Shown piece by piece: positions 9,583-19,269 of a stretch of DNA of 64,000 bases. Each line of letters begins with the position of its first letter. The first letter of the stretch is position 1. The position numbers and the translations under genes were made by a program. The stretch comes from Cryptomeria japonica (taxonomy: Eukaryota; Streptophyta; Pinopsida; Cupressales; Cupressaceae), in NCBI RefSeq assembly GCF_030272615.1, contig NC_081408.1, positions 767,845,330 through 767,909,329 on the forward strand, read 5' to 3'. The notes under the pieces are model-generated. The model had not been told where the DNA came from and made no database searches. It worked only from the letters and a program-made list of their open reading frames with translations.

Positions 9583-12500
9583 ATGGCATCCTCCTCTGCA
9601 CCTGAATTCATAGCAAACCCTACAGTAGTCGAGGTTATAAAATGACCTAGGCCCATGTTTCAGCTAGTTCCTGAGGTAGCTAAGAAAGATGACAACACAG
9701 GTGCTTTTTCCCAAATTCCAAAGGGTGTTGTTTATGCAGAAGACCCTAGAATGTATATTCATTGCAACATAGAGGAATTAGGTGATGAAGAAATCAAAAA
9801 CATGTATAAATCTATTATATGTGACAATGCTGGAAATGTGAAACCTGAACATAAAATTGTTGAAACCCTAGGATTCACTGAAATCCTCTGCATTCCTGAA
9901 TTTCCCAAGGAAGTGGTTAGGATAGTTCTAAGCAGGGTACATGGCTCATTCTTTTGGCTTGACTCAGTGCATAAAATTACAAAGGTAGGTGTGAAAGCAG
10001 TAACAGGGTTACCTTCCACCGGTACCAGACCCGACAAAACCAAGAAGGTCTCCAATGACCTAGTAATGAAATTAACTGGTGCAACATCCGACAAAAGATC
10101 ATTGAGGGTTAATGATGTGACCGATACAAATGTGAGATTCATTAGCATGATTCTAGGTTACAAAGCAACTCATGCTAATAAGCTTAACTCTGTTTCCAGT
10201 TTATGCATAAAAAGTGCTTATGACATGGTGAAGGACAATGTAAATATTGATATCTGTGAATGGTTGAAAGATGAGTTAATTGACAATTTGGCAAAAATCA
10301 AGAAGGATAAGGAACCTTTAGATTTGGAAATTTACTTGTATGCTTAATGCTACATATAACCAAACAGGCTCCCAGTATAGGCTACAAGGATTTTGGATTC
10401 GACATACCAGTAGGAAAACAATTGTCTGACTTATTCAACAACATGGGTGAAAACAGAGAAAAGAATATCAATGAGTGTTTTCAAGCACTAAAAGTCAGAA
10501 TGAATAAAAGAATCAGACTATCACAAGAAATTGTCAACAAATACAAGGATGATATATGCTTTGTGATAAAAAAGGATGAGATCTAGATGGAAGCAGTCAT
10601 CCCAAGAACAATCTGGGTTACAGAGATGGGGTATGAAATAGATGACCACATAGTGGAAACTTATGCCAAAGCACTTCTGGAAGCCCCCAATGAACCAAAG
10701 GAAGAAGTATTTAGTAGTGTTGAGACCATCGAAAGCCAAATTCAATCTAAAAAGAGAGTAAAGAAAGTTGAGGCATTTGTGAGGAAAGGAACCAGACAAG
10801 CAAAAGCCATAAAGGAAGATGTACTATAGAAAATCGGCATAACAGAAGATGAGTTGGCAACCCAACAACCTGAAACTCATCTATCACTAGTAGATACTTC
10901 CTTAGAAGGAGATATGCTAGCAACTTTCAAAAGAGTTGTTAGGAAAAGAGACCCCTCACCGGTATCCACTCCCTCACCTAGAAGGACAAGACATAAGCAA
11001 CAAGCTGTGAGGTCTCCGATCAAGAAAGCCACACCAAAGAAAAAGCTAACCCCCCAAAAGAAGAAGAAGACAAACACTGACTTGGCCCCTTTTGACATAC
11101 TACTAAATGAGATCACAGAAGAAGGTAGATTGAAAAACATAGGGAAAATCTATGACACCCTATCAGATGACGTGAAAGGACAAGTCGAGGAAAGTGTTAT
11201 ATTACACATGGAAATGTATAAAAAGTTTTTGATGCAAGTCCTAAATGAAATTCCTGATGAATTATATAAAAGACTTGAGGCCAGAAGGCAAGGAATAGTT
11301 GAGTTGGATAAGAAAATTAAAATAGAAAATTACTTGCAATATACCCGGTCAACTCACCTAAGGAAATTGATGATTTGATAGCTCAAGCCAACCGGACAGT
11401 TTTTTCCACTGCACACCGACAAATATCACTAATGGAAGGTAGAGTTACTGAAGTTTCAAATGAAACAGAAGATGGTTGGGATACATTCTTGGTAGAAAAA
11501 GAAAAACAAGAAGAATATAGGAATCCCAAACCCATTCTGGTATATCAAAAGGACAAAGGGAAAGGTAAAGTTGGTGGACCACCAAGTATCAAAATTAGAG
11601 ATAACTTACCACCACCTCCTTTAATTACTCCACTTGTAAAAACAACAACTGCAGAAGATCAACCGGTAGCTGAGAGCATGGACACAGAGGATAATAATCC
11701 TAATCTTGAAGTCCTATATACTGTAAATGTTGATACTCAAAAAATCAACATAATGGTAGATAAGGATACCACATAAAAATTTGATAACAAAGAGCAACCG
11801 GCAATAGGAAACAAAGAGCAACCGACAGCAGATTTAGAGAAAAAGATGGAATCTGGAACACAAAAAGAGCAACCAACAGAGCTAAAGGCTCCAGAATAGA
11901 TGCCACCGGTAAGAAATGATGCAGGAAAAACTGTGCTTAAAGAGATGGAGACACAAACAAACCTACCAGAAGTCAATACTAGCTTGGTCACTTCCACCGA
12001 CACTCAATTTAGTGGGTCACCATCAAATGTAACAGAGGTATTGCTCGAATCTATCAAGAAAATAACTGATTATAGCTCACAAGCTTATAAAGCGATAGAT
12101 GATTCAATTCCAAATTTGAAATCAATAGCACCCAATTGTAATATAGCCAATAAAGATTCTTTAGGCTAGTTGGATACACTTTGTAAATATATTGCTGGAA
12201 ATTTTGAGCAAACAAAGGTAGAAACTATAAAGGAAAGTATAGAAAAAGAGAAACAAAAATTCTTTGAGGAAGGAATAAAGAAGTGTAACAGGGAATTTAA
12301 CACACTTCTACCAGAACTGTGCAATTTATTGAAAGAATACAAAACTCTGTACAAAGACACCTGCAAAATAAACTTTTTGACCATGGATGTAGACAAAAAG
12401 ATGAGCAAGGTACAGGAAGAGATCAATAAAATTGCTGATAATTTTATTAACTCACCCGATACATTATCAGTTTTTGAGGAAAAGATAACAAATTTTGAGG

Positions 12501-12757
12501 AAGAATTGCTCAAATTAGAAAGAGAGAAAGAGAAAATAATAAACAAGGCAAAATTCTTGAGATCTAAACTAAGTCCAAGATTGGACTATTTAGCATCTTT
12601 GCGGAAGGAAATCTCAGAGGCACTAACACAGGGTAGCAAAACACCGGCAGAGCACTTGCAGTATCTCACTGGTATAGTATACATAACTGAGATAGCAATA
12701 AAGGAGAGCAAGAAGTTTATGGATGGCATAAACTTAATTTTGGGAGATATTCTTTAG
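9583..12757 (+). pseudogene. NA-2 ORF2, unrecognised three-part element protein
   Basis: ATG 9583 starts MASSSAPEFIANPT, identical to the NA-5 start. A TGA at 9643 replaces an expected Arg. About 1050 codons follow in three parts. The globular N-terminal part includes YAEDPRMYIHCNIEELG, RIVLSRVHGSFFWLD and a signature MEAVIPRTIWVTEMGYE near 10587. A basic Pro/Lys/Ser linker lies at about 10960-11070. A long coiled-coil C-terminus follows to 12757. Frameshifts lie near 10330 and 11350, with stops at 10584 (Trp to stop), 10827, 11774, 11897 and 12167. Homologues sit in the same place in NA-1, NA-3, NA-4 and NA-5. No RT, integrase, protease or envelope motif is seen. The 'plant mobile domain' or 'putative plant transposon protein' groups could be checked. 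Confidence 0.8.
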
Positions 12758-12820
12758 CTAATAACTACCCAACTACAAGGTTGAGGTTATGAATTGGTAC
12801 AACTACAAAATCTACTAACC

Positions 12821-12848
12821 TTTGTCATTGATGCCAAAGGGGGAGTAG
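12821..12848 (+). promoter_or_regulatory. Upstream PPT-like copy in NA-2
   Basis: The phrase TTTGTCATTGATGCC followed by AAAGGGGGAG occurs 130 bp before the true PPT. Similar second copies are found in Cop-1, NA-4 and NA-5. Confidence 0.5.
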
Positions 12849-12950
12849 TAGATGAGAAAATTCAAAACACACGGATCAAATGCTCAGGGGGGAGCTCTCA
12901 CATTTTTGGATATCTTTTTGAAATTTCTCATGAGTGTTGCCATCAATGCC

Positions 12951-12962
12951 AAAGGGGGAGAT
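12951..12962 (+). promoter_or_regulatory. NA-2 polypurine tract
   Basis: AAAGGGGGAGAT lies directly before the 3' LTR, preceded by GTTGCCATCAATGCC. This is the plus-strand priming site of LTR elements. The block is shared almost exactly with Cop-1 and NA-3. Confidence 0.9.
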
Positions 12963-13841
12963 TGCTGGCATATGGACACTCCAATGAGACATTGTGTGTG
13001 ATTGAAGGTTTTGTCATTGATGGCAACCTTGCAATCCTATGGCACCGACAATACATTATATCGGCAAAGCATTACTCAGGCAACCTTGCAATCCTATGGC
13101 ATCGATAAAACATTATACTGGCAAAGCATTACTCAAACAAAACAGTGCACCAACATCAACAAAATCAATCTACACCGGCACCGGCACAGAAGATGTACAC
13201 CGGCATAGAAGGAAATATGTATACCGGCACAGAGGCCAACAAGATTTTTGATATGTAATATTTTATTTATCATTGTAAGCCAACTTGGCAAATTGTAAAA
13301 TGACTCTTGTATATAAAAGAGATCATTGTAGGCATTTGTAGGATATGGATATGAAGCATAAATAAATTATAAGGCAGACCTAATGTGCGAATTGTAGTTC
13401 AAGGGTATATGTATAGAACAGAGCAAGAACCGGTACTAAATCTGGCATTGAAGATGCTATTGTAAAGCAGTACAGAATATTGGATTTGTTTAAATCCTCA
13501 TTGTAAGTTAGTGTGACTTCTTATTGAGCAGTGAGCTCTAGGTAGTTGGCCTTCCTGCATATGCAGGCCCCTATTGTAAGTAATATTCTCTTATTGGCCA
13601 GTAAGTGAATATTGTAGGTCACAAATCCCACTGAGGTTTTTCCCACACTGGCTTTCCTCATTAAACATCTTGTGTTATGGTGTTCTTTTCATGTGGATGT
13701 TTTTGATTATGTTATTTGCATTAATTCTTGCATACCGGTATACTGTTACTTTATGTTTTGCATATTTAGTTTTAAGAAAATTTTATTACCGGTCAGATAC
13801 TGATTCACCCCCCCCTCTCAGTATATGTGGGAACCCTAACA
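12963..13841 (+). repeat. NA-2 3' LTR
   Basis: It is 879 bp from TGCTGG to CCTAACA, followed by duplication CAATG. The U5 hairpin is at 13796-13825 with one outer mismatch, and the TATA box at 13310. Confidence 0.95.
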
Positions 13842-15290
13842 CAATGAGTATTCCTATTGTCTCTCAACCAATCAATATGACACAAGGGGGTAGTTCATTC
13901 AATCATTTTACTCCTCCTTTTAGTGTCCCATTTCCTACTCAATCATCACCTATGCCTAATTACCATAGCGTCCCACCGCCTTATTCTCAATCAATGCCTT
14001 CTTTCAATAACATCACACCATCTTCTCAATCAAACATGTCTAACATAAATCCCTCAATCGTAGCAACCATTAATAACCTTTCTTAAACTATGTCTTCATT
14101 GTAACAACAAATCACTTCTATGAGTCAATCCAAGTTTAGTGTGCCCACATTTGATGTTGCAAGCTGACTTTCTCTTGATATTGTTAGAGTTGTCCTCCTA
14201 AACATGTTGAAGTCCCTCAATTGGAATTCTATAATGGAAAAGGTGATCATTTAACACTTGTCAAAACATTCCAAACTTTGTATACTGACTTTTCTTATGA
14301 TCAAAGATTGCTTGCCAAATTGTTTACTAGAACATTAAGATATAGGGCTTTACAATGGTATTGCTCTTTTCCTTCTTATTATATTACTTCTTTTCAACAA
14401 TTAGCAAATGCTTTTATTCAACAATTTTAAAACAACATAGGTCCTAAAATCACTTTGACTAATTTAATGCATTGTAAACAAGGTTTTAAAGAAAAAGTGA
14501 CTGATTTCATTGGTAGATACAAGCATTTGTGTTCTAAAATTTATTTTCCAGTGCCTGATAATGATATTCAAAGAATTTTCATTTCTAATTTGCAAAAAGA
14601 CATTAGGGAAAAACTTCTCTTTTCTGAGTTACTTCCTTTCTGCAGTTGTGCACAACACTTCACAATTATCAATTGGCTTTGAGTCAAATGGAGCAATCTA
14701 CTCCTATGGCTCTGAGTGATAAGGGTGAGAGTGCTCAACAACCATTTGTGAAGTTCAAACCAAACAAAGGCTTCATCAAATTCAATGACACCATCAACAA
14801 CAATGTGAATGCTACAACAAGTGTGCCTCCTATTTCTAAATTTTTCAAAAGAGAAAGAATTTACTCCTTTAAATGAATCTTTGTATAGAATCATGTCTCA
14901 GTTGTTACAAATAAATGTTATCAAACTTCCTCCAATAAAACTAGCTGATCCTTCTAAGGCAACTTCACCTCACTTTGATAATAATTCTTTTTGTCAATTT
15001 CATTGTCAAACTAGTCATGATATTGAAAAATGTTTTGCATTAAAATGTAAGATTCAAGACTTGATTGATAATAATACTATCTCTATGATAGGTGTGAATG
15101 ATAAGGGAAATAGATCAATAGCTCCTCCTAATCAAAATCTTAAGATTTTCACTGATACTTTACCCTCTCATACCTCTAATGTGATTGAGACTGGACATAC
15201 CTCTTTCTCTCCCTTTGATGTCACTTTCACAACTCCAAATGTGGTTGATATGGTAGAGAAACAAGAAACATCTAAGGACCCATGTATCAC
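13842..15290 (+). pseudogene. Gyp-B gag, core and knuckle region
   Basis: Reading resumes after NA-2 with a Ser/Pro/Asn-rich linker to about 14085. The gag core follows at 14200-14640 (VPQLEFYNGKGD, FTRTLRYRALQWYCSF, SFQQLANAFIQQF). A degenerate Ty3-type knuckle FCQFHCQTSHDIEKC lies near 14988-15035, then KIQDLIDNNTIS. Stops after QQF (14428) and frameshifts near 14640 and 14870 break it. It is the same family as the Gyp-A gag it sits in, so this element inserted into its own relative. Gag would form the particle; this copy cannot. Confidence 0.85.
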
Positions 15291-16735
15291 ATTTGATCCT
15301 AGTGAGATCATTAGGGCACCTGATGGACCTTTATAAATAGTTGTGAAGATCCAAGGCAAACCTTGTCGTGGTGTGCTTATTGATCCCTCTTGAATGGTTC
15401 ATGTCATCACTGAAGAATATATTTATACTTTACATTTTCATCAACCAATGTATATTAATACTAATGTGTTTGTTAAGTTATTTGATGGATTTTCTTGTCC
15501 TACTATTGGTTCTATCACACTTCCTATTGAGGTTCATACTAAACCTATGGATGTCAACTTTGTTACCATTCCTTCATCTAAACAATTTCATGTGAAGTTA
15601 AGCTACCCTTGGCTATTTTACATGAAGGCTATTTCTTCTCCAATCCATAAGTGTTTGAAATTTCCCCACAATGGAGAAATCATAACTGTTAACCATAACT
15701 TATTTCGACCAACCGAAAGAAGCCCAAGTGTTCCTATTGATTATTTTTGGCCTCAACAATTTAAATCTCTTCCATCAAGAAGTGATTATCTCTTTCAATA
15801 AAATAAAAAATGGATGAAACATATGATCTTATCCTTAAGACAACCTAGAACTCCAAAACTTGATATTCCCATCATGCTCGAAGATGAACTTTTTCCCCTA
15901 ACAGATAGAACTAATCTTCCTCCTAAGGAATATTCCCAACCTATTCCTATGGATGAAACTATGCCTTCTCCTAAGAAGAGCAATAATATTCCTCCTAAGG
16001 TTAGACCTATACCTCCTCCTCATGATGGACCTGGTCTCCTTCCTACACCAAACATTCCTCCTTTATATGGTGCAGTTCCACCTCCTTCCTCTTATAGAGA
16101 GAAGAGACCGACCTCACCTTTTGTCCAGCTTAAAAGACCTCAACCTAACCATCCAACTACAAAAGATTAGAACATTCATCCTTCAACAAATATTCCTCCT
16201 TCTTCTCAGCCTTCCGCTAAGACTCGACAGAATCGTTGTGCGAGAGAACGTGGATGAAAACGTCGTGCTAGAGCTCATGAAGTTGTCTCTCAAACTATTC
16301 AATCTCCCAAAACACCAATAGTTGACATGATTCCATTTTCTCCTAAGCAAGATGTTGAACCTAAATCTCCAAACAATAAGTTACAAAAAACATGTGATGG
16401 TTTTACTTCTATTCATGTTAGAGCTCCTCCTTTTATAAATCTTGACGAGGAAATGGGTGAAAATGTTATTAATGATGGCAATGCAACTCCTAATGCTTCT
16501 AATAATGAATATGAATATGTTAATATTGACAAACATTTATCTGCATAATTTTCAAAAGCCTTAATATTAGCTCCTAGAAACGAACAAAGTGACTTCGCAC
16601 ATGAGCATAGTCCTTGTTTGGATCTTGTGATAGCTCCATTTTCTATGCTCGATGTTGCTCTTTTGGCATGTTTCCGGCCTTCCCAAAATAGTGATAAACA
16701 AGATCGGGAGGTGGATGTCGTGCTAGACTAGCTGC
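15291..16735 (+). pseudogene. Gyp-B protease-like domain and proline-rich basic tail
   Basis: The region 15291-15800 has the retropepsin-like fold pattern of Ty3 elements (VVKIQGKPCRGVLIDPS, then VKLSYPWLFYMKAISS and HKCLKFPHNGEIITV). The catalytic D-T/S-G position reads D-P-S, followed by a TGA. From 15814 comes a Pro-rich stretch (NIPPKVRPIPPPHDGPG), then a basic patch near 16210-16270 (RQNRCARERG, stop, KRRARAHE), then an acidic Asn-rich end to 16546 and weaker coding to 16730. The frame stops before any RT. It is probably a chain with gag in the parent. Confidence 0.75.
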
Positions 16736-17463
16736 ATTAGTACCATGGATCCTCTACCTCTCTCCTTTCTTGATCTTTTGTGACCATTCTTCTATGTGTA
16801 TCCCTATTCTTCTGTTTGTTGTCCCTAATGATGTCTACTTGAGGACGAGGCAAAAAATTGAGATCTCTTTTGGTCTCTTTCATGTTGACTCAAAAGACAC
16901 ATGCATTCCGTTTCTTCCAAGGTGGTTTCCGTTCTTTGGGGAATGAGGACTATTCTATGCATATATATACATGATATACATGAGTTATCTTAGAACATAA
17001 TAACCCCGAGGAAAGCAAAGCCACATCGTGCTTTGTGTTTTGTGTTCATTATCCTTGGGTTTATTCCTCGATTAGGGGCTAAATCCTTGTGATAATGTGC
17101 TCTCTCTCTTAGGTGTATCCTACCTCGAAGCCATCACTCCCGATAAGGTGTGCGTGACCGCTTTAATGTGGGGGCTTACACTCCACTCATATTTTCCTTC
17201 TTGATACTTAAAGTTACTTAGTGAACTTGGCTTTACTTTGTAATTTTTGGTATCCTTTCTTTGCATGACTCATATTGAGGGGAACTTTACTATTTGTAGT
17301 CATGGTTCTCCCTCCTGATCTTCCCTTTTACTTTGTTAATCGAAGTTGTAATATCCTTAGTCCACTAGGGGCTTGGTGTATCTTGCCTCCTTGACATAGT
17401 AAAATTCTTTCAATCTTATCTCCTTGTACTTTACCGATAGTATTGGCATACGCTTAAACTCCC
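16736..17463 (+). other. Gyp-B 3' untranslated region
   Basis: No ORF or domain is visible. The phrase 'gtgggggctaaa'-like appears twice (near 17168 and at 17470), the second being the PPT. Confidence 0.55.
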
Positions 17464-17481
17464 GCTAAAGTGGGGGCTAAA
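17464..17481 (+). promoter_or_regulatory. Gyp-B polypurine tract
   Basis: AAAGTGGGGGCTAA lies just before the TGTAAA start of the 3' LTR. Confidence 0.7.
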
Positions 17482-18084
17482 TGTAAATTTATTCATCATT
17501 CAAGACATCCTATTTAACATATCCATTCAAGAAAATTCATCTATAAAGGAAAATCCCTAATCCCAACAACATTTTCCTCTCTTTTTTTGTGTAGGTTGTA
17601 GGTGCGCGACTGTAATTGTCGGTTTAGGCTTCATTTTCAAAGAAGGAAAAACCCTTTTTGGCGCGTAGATTTTTCAGAGGACAAGGTGCAACTTCAACAT
17701 AATGCTTGCAAATTTCTCTCAAATCTGCAAGGAATCTTCGTCGCGATATTCTACCACTAATTCCACGTGCACAACTTCATCCCACATCTCTATCTCAAGA
17801 TATAATTTCTTCTTTTCCATTTCTGCACTTAGTCTCAATTACTTAATTCAACTTATCTATTATAAAAGAGGTTAATTTACTTTCCTAATACATTCCAAAA
17901 TCCCTACAATTCACTTAGTATTCAATCTCTTTCCATTGGGATTGGATCTAGTGAATTCAACCCCTCTTTTAAATGTAATGTGTGTGGAAAATTGAAGGGA
18001 ATCCTTTGTGAAACTTTCGTCCCTCTTTTGAGGGGAGTAAAGGTTTCCACTTGATCTCCCCTCATCACTTTTCACCATATTACA
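17482..18084 (+). repeat. Gyp-B 3' LTR, internally deleted
   Basis: It is 603 bp, exactly 500 bp shorter than the 5' LTR. Only the first few bases and the part from about 17493 onward align, so the promoter-bearing section is missing. Confidence 0.88.
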
Positions 18085-19130
18085 ACAAGTTGAGAAATAA
18101 CATTGAAGAATTCATTGATAACAATACTATATCCGTAGTTTGTGTCAATGACAAAGGGAATAAATTTGTAGATCCTCCTAACCAAAACCTCCAAATCTTT
18201 ACCAATCCATCGCTTTCTCATTCTACCAATGTTGTTGAGTCTGAGTTTCTTGATTTTTCTCCTAATGAACTTGGTACAAAATCTAATAACATTGTGAACC
18301 TTATTGACAAACCGACACCTCCAAAAGATTTATGTATTACTTTTGCTCCTAGTGAGACTATTGTTGCACCTAATGATCCATTCTATATCATTGCAAAGAT
18401 CAAAGACAAACTCTCACGAGGGGTGATCATTGATCCAGTGTGTGTGGTGACATATGGTAAATATCAAGTTATGGTTAAGATGTATGATGGTTTCTCTTTC
18501 CTTTCTATTGGTTATATCAACGTTCACATTGAGGTTGGTACTAAGTGCTTAGATGTCACTTTTGCTATTTTTCCTACATCAGATCAATTTTGTGTGAACT
18601 TGGGACATCCTTGGCTCTCTTCCATGAAAGCTACCCCTTCTACAATTCATAAATGTTTTAAATTCCCTCATAATGGTACTATTATAGTAATTAATCATAG
18701 CCTTTACAAACCCACGGTGAAATGTGGAAATTTCACTCTTGATTACTTTTGGCCTAAACAACCATAGCCTCTTAAGCCTCAAAATGACATCATTTTCTTA
18801 TCTTATTAAAAATGAAAAAAATGAGATGATCATGTAATTGAGTAAACCTAGACCCTAGACCTATGGATATCCCTCCTCCTCATAATGGACCTAGTATTCT
18901 TGCTAATCCTATTCCTCCTATATATGCCTCAATCCTGCCTCCTAAATCCTACAAAGGAAAACACTTGGAATCATAAAATGCACCCTTGTCAAATCTATCT
19001 AAGCAGCCTACTTTGGTGATTAATAATTTACATCCTATTAATTGTCATGGGAAATTTTTTGATAGTCATATTTTTGGGAATTATGTGATTATGTTGGTTG
19101 AGTTTCATAGTCTCAAGATCATATTTAGTA
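18085..19130 (+). pseudogene. Gyp-A gag 3' half, protease-like domain and tail
   Basis: The frame continues the Gyp-A gag across the Gyp-B insertion (KLRNNIEEFIDNNTIS matches KIQDLIDNNTIS of Gyp-B). The protease-like part follows at 18330-18767 (IIAKIKDKLSRGVIIDP, CVNLGHPWLSSMKATPS, HKCFKFPHNGTIIVI, ending DYFWPKQP). As in Gyp-B the catalytic motif reads I-D-P, not D-T-G. After a stop, the proline-rich tail is recognisable near 18860-18960 (DIPPPHNGPSILANP). The sequence then passes into unassigned DNA and is interrupted by Cop-1 at 19131. Confidence 0.8.
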
Positions 19131-19269
19131 CATTGGCATGATTGGCATAACTGATGTTGATGAACCTGTAAAGGACTATTGGTAATGATATAGCGATGAA
19201 GAGATTGAGATTATTGGCTTAAGGACTTTGATCAGTTATTTGTGTTGTCATTGATGGCAAACTATGTGG
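19131..19269 (+). repeat. Cop-1 5' LTR remnant
   Basis: About 139 bp match the first part of the 3' LTR (TTGGCATGATTGGCATAAC..., GTCATTGATGG..., ACTATGTGG). The match stops at ACTATGTGG, where integrase coding begins. Confidence 0.85.

Larger units (their letters stand above)
7193..13841 (+). mobile_element. NA-2, complete two-ORF non-autonomous LTR element
   Basis: The element runs from TGTTGG to CCTAACA, 6649 bp, with identical 5-bp duplications CAATG at 7188-7192 and 13842-13846. Parts: 5' LTR 7193-8047, primer site 8050-8062, ORF1 8119-9276, ORF2 9583-12757, PPT 12951-12962, 3' LTR 12963-13841. It interrupts the gag of Gyp-B. It is the best copy of the family in the window and the reference for the others. 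No pol domain is found in any frame between the LTRs. Confidence 0.95.
4325..18084 (+). mobile_element. Gyp-B, gag/protease-only Ty3-like LTR element with nested NA-2
   Basis: The element begins TGTAGC at 4325 and ends ATTACA at 18084. Both sides carry the 5-bp duplication ACAAG (4320-4324 and 18085-18089). Parts in order: 5' LTR 4325-5427, putative primer site 5431, long AT-rich leader, gag split by NA-2, protease-like domain, proline-rich tail, untranslated region, PPT 17464-17481, 3' LTR 17482-18084. After removing NA-2 and its duplication it is about 7.1 kb. No RT, RNase H or integrase is present, so it resembles the gag-only non-autonomous elements called TR-GAG. Confidence 0.9.
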
